A stretch of 64,000 nucleotides of DNA from a bacterium (lineage in GTDB: Bacteria; Acidobacteriota; Thermoanaerobaculia; Multivoradales; JAHEKO01): NCBI GenBank assembly GCA_024224155.1, contig JAAENP010000364.1, positions 1-64,000 of the forward strand, in the 5' to 3' direction. The position numbers and the translations under genes were made by a program. This document shows positions 45,213-57,700 of the stretch, one piece after another (positions within the stretch are counted from its first letter, which is position 1; each line of letters starts with the position of its first letter). A model generated the notes under the pieces. That model was not told where the DNA came from. It ran no database searches and saw only the letters and a program-made list of their open reading frames with translations.

Positions 45213-45785
45213 AAAACCTCGCACCGAGTTCTGGACCGGCACCTCGTCACAGAAACGTGCGTAGCGCGCGTCCAAGATTTCCCGACCCGCTACTTCGGCG
45301 CGTTCGGTGGGATGAAGTTCCCCTTTGTCTAGAGCTGAGTACCACACATCGTCCAGAATGCGAATCACGTTGACGGTGAGCGTTTGCCCATCGTGCTCCA
45401 TCTGTGCCGTCAGGGCGGGAATCGAGCCTTCAAAGGCCTCTAAGTCCCACACGCGGTCGAGCTGGATTCGAGACCCAGCTTCAATCAACCGCAGTACCTC
45501 GGATAGGTCATCCGGCTCGTAGTCACCGCTTCGGTATTCATCGACCGAGAAAGGGGCGAAGAGCTTTCCGGGTCGCACCAGTGCGTTCCTCACCTGCGGC
45601 TCTAAGTTGTTCTCATTTCTCTTGACTAGAAACATCGGCTGCTGAAGCTCGATACACCGTCCGGCCAAGAACGGCACATCTGGATAGTCGCTGATGTCGA
45701 CCTGCTCAAACTTCAAGCAGCCTGCCCACACGAACAGCAGGCCGACGACTAAAGCTAGGCGACCGCTGTTAGTTCGACTCGTCAC
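44994..45785 (-). CDS. Lipoprotein, probable immunity protein of the Rhs toxin
   Basis: The protein has up to 263 residues. The GTG start at 45783-45785 overlaps the Rhs stop codon by four bases (GTGA). The lipoprotein signal ends at VWAGC (Cys23). The mature part (DISDYPDVPFLAGRCIELQQ, LDRVWDLEAF, QTLTVNVIRILDDVWYSALD) has no known family. A lipoprotein anchored in the periplasm suits neutralising a lipase-type toxin that attacks membranes, as in known Tle/Tli pairs. The C-terminal 70 residues (45212 and below) may be an artefact, because a protein-like frame runs on the opposite strand there. Confidence 0.65.
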   Translation of the reverse strand: MTSRTNSGRLALVVGLLFVWAGCLKFEQVDISDYPDVPFLAGRCIELQQPMFLVKRNENNLEPQVRNALVRPGKLFAPFSVDEYRSGDYEPDDLSEVLRLIEAGSRIQLDRVWDLEAFEGSIPALTAQMEHDGQTLTVNVIRILDDVWYSALDKGELHPTERAEVAGREILDARYARFCDEVPVQNSVRGFLLLDPNTLDGACGAFFGDLDVLAFDLDACGASGFVLFVEPGGQNLGGNSAGDRQHESGGDFGNTKVASFESA

Positions 45786-48700
45786 GGCGAGCTGGCGAGG
45801 CGATTGTACCAGTACCAAGGTGACGTCCACCTAGACAACGCGCCGCGAAGCGACCCGCGTACCCGATTCACCTCAGCACCGATGGGACCGGCCGCCGAGG
45901 TCGCTGCGCTATGCCGCCTATAGTCGTCTACCCCGTGCGTGTTCGGGAAGTCGAAGGGCCTCCCAAAGGACGAGTAGTGGACGGTCACGTTCGGATTGGC
46001 ATGGGCCAAATCGTTGACGAGCGGTGCGCCTGCACCCGCGCCCATCGGCACGATGTCTCGCGTGTTGATGTAGGCCGTCGTCGAACGCAGTCCTGACGGG
46101 AACGTATAAGAAGCTCCACCGATCGAGATGAAGTCGATCCTCGACCGCTCCGCTTCGCTCAGGTGCGACAGGCTTGAGGTCGAAATCGCTGCCCCCTGGC
46201 TGTGGCCCACAAGGGTCAGAGACTCGTTGGCACCTAGCTGTCCGAGGCGACCGCGAACTGTCTTCACCACCAAGCGTGTCGTCTCGTCTGGAAGGTTGAG
46301 CTTGTTCACAAACGTGGTCTGAAGAATGTCCTCAACCCCACTTCGCGTCGGGTTCCAGATCGGAGTGACGGACCGTCCAAGCATCTTGGCCGTCTCGTCA
46401 GCATAGAAGGTCGCCCTCTCGGAATCATTCAGGATGCCGTTTACAAACAGAGCAGAGTTAGCTTCCGTCCCGATCGTGTCCAAGACCCTCGCGCGTTTAG
46501 CGTTCGCGTCATCCCCAAATCGCCGAATCAACGACCCCGCGATCAACCCCTGGCAGTCCAGTTCAAGTGGATTCGCCTTACAGAATTCGGCATGCTCACG
46601 CATGGCTTGTACGCCTCGCTCGACGATCGGTCGGTACTTTGAACGACTCTCGAGCCCCAACGGATCGCTGGCATTGAACGGGCTATTGCCCGCGTACTGG
46701 TACAAGCTCGGCCCGTCCACGTACCCCATCGGGTCGGCGGTGATGAAGCGCCCGATCTCGGGGTCGTAGTAGCGGTTGCGGACGTAGACGAGACCGGTCT
46801 CCTCGTCCACCGGCCTGCCGTGGAAGCCGTGGTCGTTGCCCACGGTCGAGGTCGCGACTTCACCCGGCTTGGGCGTGTCGTAGAGGCGACGTTCGTCCGT
46901 GAAGATGCAGAGGATGTCCGGCGGGCAGCCGGCGAGGGACGAGGCCAGGTGGAAGTCGAGGGTGAGGGTCTCGGAGACGCCCTTGCCGGCCAGATCCATC
47001 GGACCGGTCGCGATCTCGAGCGTGTGGGTGCCGTTGCCGACCGAGTCCGAACCCAGGAGCCGGTAGCCGTTGGCCGCTAGGCTCCAGGACGTGGGCTGGC
47101 CGTCGAGGGTGATCGCCGCACCCGCGAGCGCCGGGTCCGGCGTCTCGGAGAGCTGGACTCGGAGCCCGCCGTCCTTGTAGTCCACGGTTACGAGCCGCGG
47201 ATCGGAGAGGTCCTCGACGACGCTGTCGGCGGCCGGCCAGGAGAAGGCCAGGACGTAGTCCGCGCTCGGCCGGTTGCCGAAGAGGTCGACCAGGGCCTCG
47301 GGTTCGATCACGAGCTCGAGGGCGTCACCCGAGGCGGGGACCGAGCCCAGATCCACCACTAGCCGCCTCTGGGCCTGCCGGCCGTCTTCGACCGGCTGGG
47401 TGACCGTGACCGGGAGGTTCATGGCCGCGGCCGTATCGGTCAGACGGAGGGCCTCGGCGGTGACAGCCTCTTCCAAGTCGTCCGGATCGACCGCTTCGGT
47501 CAGCTCGAGGACGAGGCTCGAGCCCTCGGTCCGCACCTGCTCGACCGCCGGCGGCGTGGCATCGGCGAAGATCGTCCGCTCACCGAACGGTGTGAACTCA
47601 TAGCGCTCGACCACTCTGCCGTCCGGGCCGGTCGAAGCCGCGAGGTTCCCGGTCGAGTCGTAGAGCGGCACGGTCTCGGTCTCGAGCGTGCCGTCGCCAT
47701 CGACGTCCACCGCCTGGTTGACGATCTCGTCGAGCCCCAGCCCGAAGGTGCGCACCGCCGACAGCTCCTCGGTCTCGATCGAGGTCGCCGGGTCGGTCTC
47801 CACCCGGTACTCCTCGATCGATTTCCAGCGGTGCCAGACCGTCTGGCTCCTCCGGACGCCGACTTCGCGCTCGACCCTGCGGTTGAGAGCGTCGTAGGTG
47901 TAGGTCGCCACGTCCTCGAGCGGCCCGCCCAGGAGATCTTCGCGGGCCACGCGCACCAGCCGGTTGCGGTAGTCGTAGAAGTAACGGCTCTTGCCCTTCT
48001 GGGTGAGATTGCCGTTCAGGTCGTAGGCGAGGGCCAAGCCGTTGATCGAGGTCGGGCGGTTGCGGTTCGACGGTGGCAGGCTCTCGGCCTCGCCGATCTC
48101 GTCCTCGACCGAGGTCTGGGCGATCAGGTTCTCGGCCTTGTCGAACTGGTACTGATATGCCTCGGCGGCATCGGCCGAGAAGCCCGGCGTCGAAGCGGAG
48201 TTCGGCAGAACCGAGCCCGCGGGATCGGGCAGCTTCGCCGCTTCGGTGACCCGCCCCGCGCCGTCGTAGCCCATCTGGAAGCCGCGATTGCCGAGATCGC
48301 CGCGGGTAGTGGCGGTCTTCAAATACCGCGGGCTCCAGGCGATCTGCTCTTCGAGAGCCGCGACCGGGTCGGGGCCCGCCGCCGCGCCCGGCAGGAAGCT
48401 CTGACCGGTCATGCGCTTGGCCGAGTCGAACGTCATCTCACCTGAGACTCCGTTGCCGAGGGCCTTGGTCTGGATGAGATCGGGACCGCGGTAGCCGTAG
48501 GAGGCGGCCTGGGCCACAGGATCCGGGCTCCCCGCCGTTCCGGTCGAGATCACCCGCGGCCGGTCGAGCGGGTCGAACGTCTGGGTTACCTCATGGCCCG
48601 AGGGATAGCCGATCTTGGTCGCCGAGCCGACCTTGTCGTGCTGGTACGAGACGGTCTTCGTCATGGCCAGCGGCCCGGTGCCGATCCTCGTGCCCTCCGA

Positions 48701-51700
48701 GGTCATCCGCGACAGCGAGTCGTAGGTGAAGGTCGTCGTCACGCTTCCCGAAACCGCCCGCGTGGTCCGGTAGAGGCCGTCGTAGTCGTAGGTCTCGGTG
48801 GTCACACCTTCGACAGCGCCTCCCGGGATGATCGACCGCGAGCTCATCCGATTGGCCGGGTCGAAGACCTGGCCGATCGTCGTGCCGTTGGCGTCGGCGA
48901 TCTGAATGACGTTCGAAGCCGGGTCGTAGGCCAGAACCTCGCTCGTCCCGTCCTGATAGGTCGTCGTTTCCTTACGGTCGAGCGCGTCGTAGGTGTAGGT
49001 GGTCCGGTTACCGTTAGCGTCTTTGTACTCCTCGAAGCGCGAACTCTTGTCGTACTTGTCGTCGCCCGAGATCCCGTCGGTGCGATCGGGCTTCGTCAAC
49101 CGGTGCAGCCCGTCGGAGGCGTACGTCGTCAGAAAGTCTTCCGGATCGCGCGAGCGGATCACGTTCGAGCGCGCGTCGTAGGAAGTGCGGGTCGTGTTGC
49201 CCAAGACGTCGGCCGAGGTCACCCGGCGGTTCAGAGCGTCGTAGGTCGCCGTGTAAGGGACCGTCACCTCGCCCGCGCCGTCGGCGGTCTTCTCAATCGA
49301 CTGGGTCAGACTCGCGTTGCCGTTCGCATCGAGCGTGTACGCCATCCGGTTGCCTGCCGGGTCGGTTGTCTCGATCAGCCGCTCGGCTTTGTCGTACCGG
49401 TAGCTCGTCGTCCGGCTCTCGTAGTCGGTCGTCGCGGTCACGTTCGAAGCCGGGTCGTAGACGGTCGTCGAGCTCAAGGGGCCCTCGGTCGCCGGGTCGC
49501 CGGCACCGAACAGGGTCTGGTTGAACCCGGTTCTTCGGTTCAGGAGGTCGTACACACCACCGCCTTCGGCCAGAAGCGTGTTCGCCGCGTCGTAGCTTTG
49601 GGACTCGGTCAGGTTGCCGTTGTTGTCGTACCTCGACACCGCGTAGTTGCCCACCGGGTCGGTCGTCCTCTTCGCCCGGCCGTAGCCGTCGTACGCGGTC
49701 GTCCAGGGGTGGGTCCGACCGTCGGTCACGGTCGTCCGCTCGCGGTCGGCGTTGAAGACGAAGGTGTCGGTCGAGGCCTCCGGCGAGCCGAAGCCGCGGG
49801 TCACGGTATCGACCAGGTTGCGCGGGTCGTAGGTGTACCTGGTGACATTGAGCTCGGGGTCGGTCACCGTCTCGAGATTGAAGTTGGCGTCGTAGGTGCG
49901 GGTCTCGAGCGTGGATTCGCCCAGACCGATCTCGCGCTCGGTAGTCTCCAGATGGTTGAGCACACCGTAGCTGTAGGTGTTCGTGGTGCTCGAAGCACCC
50001 GTCTCCCCGAACGGCAGGCGCTCCGTCTCGAGGTTGCCGTTCCGGTCGTAGCCGTAGACCGTTGTGTAGCCCAGCATCGGCGCGTCGGGACCGTCGTCAG
50101 AGCCGATCTCTGCCGCGGTCGACGACACCCGCCAATCGAGCTCGTTGTACTCGGTCGTGTGGCGCACGCCGCGCGGGTCGGTCACCTCGGTCACGTTGCC
50201 CCGTGCGTCGGTTTCGTAACGGGTGGTGAGCCCGAGACCTCCCGGGTCCTCCACTTTGCGGCTCAGGTAGCCGGTGGATGGTCCGCCGTCGAAGTAGGTG
50301 AACTCGGTGACGTTGTCGTTCGGATTGGTGGCCTTGGTGGGCTGCCCGAACTCGTTGTAGTCGATCTGGGTGACGCTCGACTCCGGACGGGAGATGACGC
50401 GCGCAAGCCCCTTGCTGTCGCGCGTGATCGAGGTCAGGGCCTGGCGCGGATCGGTGATCATCGACGGCTGGTTGGTCACCGAGTCGTACTCGATCGTTGT
50501 AACGAGCACGGAGCTCGAGCCGTTGGCGCCGCGTCCGTCCTCCGTCACCGTGATCCGCACCACATTGCCGTGCCTGCGCGGGTTCTCGCCTTCGTCGTAG
50601 GCGTACTCGGTGACGCGGCCGAGCGGCAGCTCCATCCTGGTGGCCAGCCCGTCGTCGTTGTACTCGTAGGAGGTCGTGGCGGTGATGGGGTCGGCCACGC
50701 TGGTCATCTGGCCGTCGTCGTTGTGGCGGTACACCCACGGGTTGCCGCGCCGGTCGGTCACCGTGGTGATCCGGCTCACGAAGTCGTACGAGACCGAGAG
50801 CCCGTGGCCGCCCCAGGTCTGGGACGTCACCTCGTCCGAGCGCCCGTCGTTGTCGGGGTCGGTGTAAGTGAGCGTCAGCCACTCAATGCCGCGCGCGTCG
50901 TCGTAGGAGGCGATGTTGTCGCGGGTGTTGAGCAGGGTCGCCAGATCGCCGCCGCCGACCGGCTCGTAGGCCGCCGTCTTCGTCAGCCGTCCCGACGGCC
51001 CGCCGGTGGAGACCTCCGGCGAGCGCACGTCGGTCAGCCGCCCGTCGTCGTCGTACTCGTAGAGAACCTCCCGCTCGTCGAAGTCTCTTAGCTTGGTGAG
51101 CCGGCCGTCGTCGTCGTACTCCAGGAAGTAGTCGCGGTCCAGGGTGTCGGTGACGCGGGTGAGCCGCGACGCCAGGTCGTAGCCGAAGGTCATCTCGTTG
51201 CCGGTGTCCTCGGCCTCCTTGGTGGAGTCGGCGAGGCTGACCAGGCGGCCGAAACGGTCGAACCGCGCCAGGTTGCGGCGCGCGTCGATCATCAGGAAGC
51301 CGTTGGCTGTCCGGCGCAGGACGGCGAAGCGGCCCGGCGGCGGCTCGAGCTCCTCGCTCTCCTCGTTCCTCTCGAACAGCTCGCGGCGGCCGCGGCCGTC
51401 GTAGTACTCGACGTCGCCGTTGGGTAGCTCGCGCAGGCGCTGCCGGTAGTTGAAATCGCAGCCCGGGCCGCAGGGGCCGGCGCCCACCGTCTGGGTGCGC
51501 TGGGTGCGGCGGAAGAGGAAGTCGAATCCGCGGCTCTTCACCGACATGTCCACCGCGCTCATCGCGCACTCGCCGGAGTGCAGCAGCGTGCCGGCCGCCA
51601 CGTCCCCGGTCCCCATCGACGGATTCTGCGTCGGTTCCTGGCGCACCGCCGGGCTCGTCTCCCAGCGCACACTGGCGAGCTTCAGCTCGGCCGAGTCGAG

Positions 51701-54700
51701 GCGGCTCTCGCTGTACATGCCTGACAGCAGCTCGCGCACACCGGCCGGGAAGGAGACCCGGACGGTGTCGCCGGAGAGGATCTGGACGGCGTCCTCGCTG
51801 ACCTCCTCCATCGCCTGGTCGCAGCGCGGGCAGAGGTTCTCGTCCTTCTCATCCTCGGTGCGCCCGTATTCGCGCGTCGCTCGGAGATCGGCGAGGACGG
51901 CGATCTCGTCGGACATGTAGAGCTGGTGGCCGGTGTCGGTGTTGGTGTCGGAGAGGCGGCGCAGGACGATGCCGTCGTCGCCGGTCAACGAGGTCGGCGG
52001 AAGGTTGGGGATGAGGTCAGGATCGCCGGCGCCGTCCATCGGCAGGCCGCCGGGGCCCAGCGCCTCGAGGTCGAGCTTGACCTCGTCGCCGGAGAAGCCG
52101 GGCAGCGAGGCCAGTACGTAGAAAGAGCCCTTCAGGTCGGGCGGCTCCTCGCCGCTCTCGCTCGGCCGGCCGTCGGGAGTGGTGGGCACGCCGAACGGCG
52201 CCAGGCGGTCGATGCGGCGTAGGCTGCCGTCCTCGTTGCGGGCCAGAGCCGTGAGCAGCGGCTTATCGAAGCTCACCGCGGTGAGGCCGCGGCTGTTGCC
52301 GCCGACGTAGACGATGCCGAGCTCGGGATCGACGACCATCGGCGATTTGGTGGTGCCCTCGAGGTCCACCGTCTCGAGGATGCGGTCGTCGGTGCCGTCG
52401 CCGTTGACGTCCACCAGCTCGCTCGAGAGCGGCGCGTTCATGTCCACGACGTAGAGCCCGCCGCCGTAGCCGGCGCCGAAGATGCGCCGGTTCGTCCGGT
52501 CGACGCCGATGTGGTTGACGGACCCGGGCACCCGGATCTGGGCCACCTGGAAGGGCGCGGCGCGGTTGTGCACGTCGTAGATCAGGATGCCGCCCCTCGC
52601 GTGGCCGATCACGAGGTAGTCGCTGCGCTCGTTCTCGTCCAGCATGCCGTCGTCGTTGAGGTCGAAGATGAAGTCCTGGAGGACCTCGAGGCCGACCACC
52701 TGCTGCGTGCCGTCGAGGGTGATGCAGCGGTTGGTGAGGTGCTGCATGGCGCCCGGCGACGACGGGAAGCTCTGCAGCATCTCCAGGCCCTTCTGGAAGA
52801 TGAGCGACGGGATGACCAGCGGGTTGGGGTTCTGCTGGTCCAGCAGCACGCCGACGTTGAGCACCAGCCCGAGCGAGTTGATCGGCTCGTCGCAGAGGTT
52901 GATGCCGGCGCCCTCGCCGGTGAAGAACCCGACGAGGTCGCTTTTGATCGGGTTGTCGTCCGGCTCGTTGTAGAAGGCGTTGACGTCCACCGCGGCGACG
53001 CCGGCAAGCGCGACCGCCACGTAGGCCACCGTGTTGCGGTTGATCAGGAGTTCGAGGCGGGTGCCGACGCGGACGGTCAGCGTGACCATGTAGTTGCCGA
53101 ACTCGTCGGCGTCCACCCGGTTCCAGCGGCCGCTCTCGAGATCCTTGAGAGTGACCGGCAGGCCGCCGGAGGCACCGCTCCCGGTGACCGTGACCTCGTA
53201 CTCCGTCACCCCCTCGGGCGGCGTGTCGGGGCTGATGGTGACGCCGCCGGGAGGCGCCTCGCCCAGACGCCACTCCTCGCGGTCGTCGTTGGAGAGGATC
53301 GCGGTGCGACGCGGGGTGCCGACGGGCAGGTTGGCGACGAAGCCGCCCGGGTAGTTGGAGAGGATCGTGTCGCCCTTGAACGCCGCGTAGCGCACGTCGA
53401 GGTCGTCGGGGTTGGCGGCGATGGCCTCGGGATCGAGGTCCAGCGGATCGAGAATCAACATCTGGCCCGGGCTGCGGTCGCCGCCGCCCACCATCAGCAC
53501 GCGGCCGTGCGGGTCCACAGCGACGCCGCGCACCGAGGCCGAGAAGACCAGCGGGAAGGTGATGTCGTTGGGGATCAGGTTCTTGATGTCCGTGGGATCA
53601 CTGGCGTCGAGGATCACCAGGCCCTGGGAGGCGCCGGCCACGAACAGCAGGCTCCCCAGCCGCGCCACGTCGCGGGCGTCGCCGAGCTCGTAGGTGTCGA
53701 GGACCTCGCTCTCCTCCACCTCGAAGCGGATCTCGAGCTCCTTGCCCCACTCGTTCTCGGCGCTGTCGGTGAGGTCCGACTCGATCTTCAGGATGTAGGT
53801 CTCGCCCGCCAGCCAGCCGGGGTTGGGCATGATGCGTACCGTCTCCCGGGTGCCCAGCGGATCGATCCTCGGGTCCACGTCGACGCCGTCGGCGGCGGTC
53901 ACCGTGATGCCGGTGAGCCCCTCGTTGAGCGCCTCGCTGAACTCGAGCAGTAGGGTCTCGTCGGTGGCCACCCGCGCCCCCAGGGCGAGCAGGTACCGTT
54001 GGCCGGCCTCGGCGGGGATCGACAGCGTGAACGAGCCGTCACTCATGGCGGTGGTGAACCGGTCCTCGTCGAGCTCGGGGTCGAGCGCCAGCACCCGGAC
54101 ACGCACCTCCGAGTGGACCGCGCCCGCGAGCCCCTCGATCTCCAGCGTGCCGCCGCCGAAGGTCGCCATGACGTCGGGAGTCACCAGCTCGTCCATGCCG
54201 GGCGTTACCTCGAGGACGATGAGGCGGACCGGCGAGCCACCCACCGGCAGCGGCGGCGTCTCGTCGGCGACGGTGGTGTCCACCGGCAGCTCCACGGTCT
54301 CGCCCGGCCCCGGCGGCGGGTCGAAGACGTCCTCGAACAGCTTGAAGCCGGTCGTCAGATCACGAGCCTCGACTTCGAACGGCTGCTGCAGCCGGCTCGG
54401 CATGACGATGCTGGAGACGTTGCCGCCCAGGATGCGACTCACCGCGGCGTCGATCGCGGTCGCCATGACCATCGACGAGCTGTAGTAGACGGCGTCGGGG
54501 ATGAGCGGCAGGGAGGCCCAGCCCAGCGGATCGTTGGCGAGCCAGAACTGGTAGTCGCGCTTGCCCACCGGGGAGTGCATACCGGGCAGGAGGTGACGTG
54601 GCAGATCCGGCGGCTCGGGTCCCGCCGCCTGCGGCCCCTGCGCCTCCGGGCCGAGCGCAGCGAGCCCGGACAGCGTCGAGGCGCGAAGACGCTCGAGGCT

Positions 54701-57700
54701 CACCTTCCGCACCGCGCCGGTGCTGGGTCCGTCGCCGGCCGCTCTCACGCCGGCGGGAGCGCCCGTGGCCGGAGCGGCAGTCGCCGGCGGCGGCTCCGGC
54801 TCGCTGGTGAAGCGGCCGGCCACGAGCAGGCCAAAGTCCTCCATCATCCAGCGGGGGCCGAAGAAGGTGTCGACCACACGCGTCAGCAGGTATTGGCCGT
54901 CCAGGGCATCCACCGGCGCCGGCACGCTGATCCGCAGCCCCTTGTTGGCCTGGGCGCCGCCCAGGTCGAGCGAGAACGCATAGGTGGGCGTGAAGCCCGG
55001 CGCGGTGGGCACGGTATCCACGTCGATGGTGATGGGCTCGACGACGACCCGCGCCGGGGCGTCGAAGGTGCCCTCCTCGACCGTCACGATGAGGTCGTCG
55101 GCGGTGGCGAAGCGCGCCCCCTCCGTACCAACGAACGCGCCCTTCAGGTCGGCGGTGCGGAACGGCGTCAGCTCGAGCACCAGCTCGTTGCTGCCCTCGA
55201 TCAGCACGTGCAGCAGGATGCGGTCGGAGACGCTGGCCTCGATGGTGATGAGGAAGTCGCCGTCCGGCCCGGCCTCGACGGAGGTCGTGGTGGCGAGCGA
55301 GGTGATGTTCTCGACGAACACAAGCGTGCCGAACGGGATCGCCCCCGGCTCCCCGATGACGGTGGCGAAGCCGCTCGCGTCGGGCTCGATCAGCAGCACC
55401 TTGGTGAGGTCGATGTCCTCATTGAAGAGGACCTCGATGGTGGTGAAGGTCGTGGTTACCGGGGTGCCGAGAGCGAAACCCTGGAGGTCGGTCACGCCGC
55501 CGCCGACGCGCAGCTCGGTGGGCGTCCCCGGCAGCAGCGTCGCGGCCGGCAGAACCGTCACCACCGCGCCCTGGGTGTCGAAGGTGACCTCAACGGGCAC
55601 GCCCTCCTGGACGAGCTCGATGCCCGCGGCGAGCGAGGCCGGGGCCACCGGTTCGGTGAAGCTCACCGTCGGCTGGATTCCGGCCGACACGTCGATGGCG
55701 CCGTCCGCGGGCGAGATCGACACGACCTCCGGCCGCACGACGACCAGCGTCAGGTCGAGATCGAGGCGCTCCCGGGCCACGGCGGGAGCCGCGGCGACCG
55801 TTACCGAGTTGCCGCTGGTGGCGTCCTCGGCGCTGACGGTGGCGGCGCCGAGCAGAACCGGCAGCACGTAGGAGCCGTCGCCGGCGGTGACCTGGATCCA
55901 GGAGACCTCGGCGGCGCTCACCAGGGCGCCGGCGAGCGGTGCAGACAGCACGTCGAACACCGCGCCGCGCAGATAGGCGACGTCCTGGGTATGGCGGACG
56001 AAGACGAAGGTGCCGTCGCCGGTCACCCCCGGCCAGGCGAGATCGAGCGGATCGATGGCGGCCGTCGTCCAGCCGCTGGCGGTAGGCTCGAGCGCGGCCA
56101 CCGCACGGTAGGCGGCGCCAGTCGCCAGCTCCAAGACCTCGAGCAGCACGCCATACTCGCCCGCGGTCGGTGCCGGGTCGAGCGCCAGGCTCAGGGCCGC
56201 GGAAGGCGTCCAGGTGTTGCCACCGCTCTCGATCGTCACGACGCCGTCCACCTGGCCTTCGGGTGGCGCCGGTAGCGGTAGGTCGGCTACCGGGTTGCGG
56301 CGAACGGTCACCGCGGTCGGCTCGGCGAAGGCGCCGGCGGGAACGTCGAGCCGGTCGCCCTCGGCGTTGGTCACCGAGCCGCCCGCCGGACCGAGCACGT
56401 TGCCGCGCACCGACTCGTCGACGAAGCGGTTGACGCTCACGTCCTCGTGGCCGAGGGTGAGCGGCGCCAGGCGCGCCGCCTCGGACGGCTGCAGCAGGAA
56501 CTCGGAGCGCGGCGAGCCGTCCGGCGCCCGGTAGAGCACCAGATCGGCCTGGTAAGGAGCCGAGGAGCGAACGCTTCCGTCGAGGAGCTGCAGCTCCTCC
56601 TGGATCACCAGCGTGAGCGGCAGGCCGCTCGCCGCGTCGAGGCCGAGTTCGTACGTCACCGTCGCCAGGCTGCGCTGGGAGGGCAGCACCACCTCCGGCG
56701 AGAAGTCGAGCGTGGCGGCGTCCACCTCCTGGCCGGTCGGCGTCGGCGACGAGCCCAGGACTGTGCCGACGACCGGCGGCGGCGGCGCCAGCGCACCGGC
56801 GTCCGCCTCCACCGCAGCGAAAGCTCCGTCGGTCTCCACTGTGGTCGTCACGGCGCCGTCCTCGACGGTCAGCAGCCGCGCTACCCGCCACTGCAACGTC
56901 GCGAGGTCGAGGGTGACGAAGGCGAGCTGCGTGCCCTCCGGCGCGGTCACCGGCAGGGTGAGAGTCGCCGGCACCAGCAGCGCCTCGCCGCCCAGATCAG
57001 TCCACGCGGCGCCGCGCGGCGTCCAGCCGAACGGCAGCAGCGCCGGCAGCCCCTGCTCCTGGACCGGGCTGGTGGCCACCGGGGCGTTGGCCGCCAGAGC
57101 GCCGGCCGCGAACGACAGGACGAGCCCGCTCCCGTCCTCGTAGACGCCACCCCCCGGGCCCAGGGTCTGGGACGTGGCGACCGGAGTGAGCCGCGGGTCC
57201 AGCAGGTCGGCGCCGAGCTGGCTCTGGTTGGTGGCGAAGCGGAAGACCGGCGTGTAATCGGACCTGAGCACCAGGACCTCATGGGTCCCGGCCGAAGTGG
57301 GAATCGAGAAGCGGCCGTCGGCGCCGGTGGTCTGCTGCGGCGCCGGTTGGGGGAGCGGCGTGCCGTTGGTGGCGACGACCGTCACCTGGGCTCCGGCCAG
57401 CGGCCGTCCGGTCGAGTTGTCGAGAACCGTGCCGGTGATGAAGCTCTCCCCCTCCGCGCCGCCGAAGATCTGCGAGAACGGGTACGCCAGCGGGTTGGCG
57501 GCGCGATCCTCGACCAGGCGGAAGACCTCGAAGCGTAGCGCCTCCGCGGGTGGCGCGGCGTCCGGCGTGAAGACCGCCTCGACGCCGCCGGCCACGAGGG
57601 CCACGCTGCCGGCCAGCGCTCCGGTCGAGGCACTCAACGTCACGGCGCCCGGCAGCGCCACCGAGGCGGGGTCCACGATCTCGTTGAAACTGGCGATGAA

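Noticed and set aside
48593-51091. An 832-codon plus-strand open frame opposite the YD-repeat region, and similar long frames at 53999-56275 and 61514-63175
   Set aside because: They are antisense to a clearly real protein. High GC content and the repetitive codon pattern keep the opposite strand open. Their translations are Arg/Gly/Val-rich without any domain.
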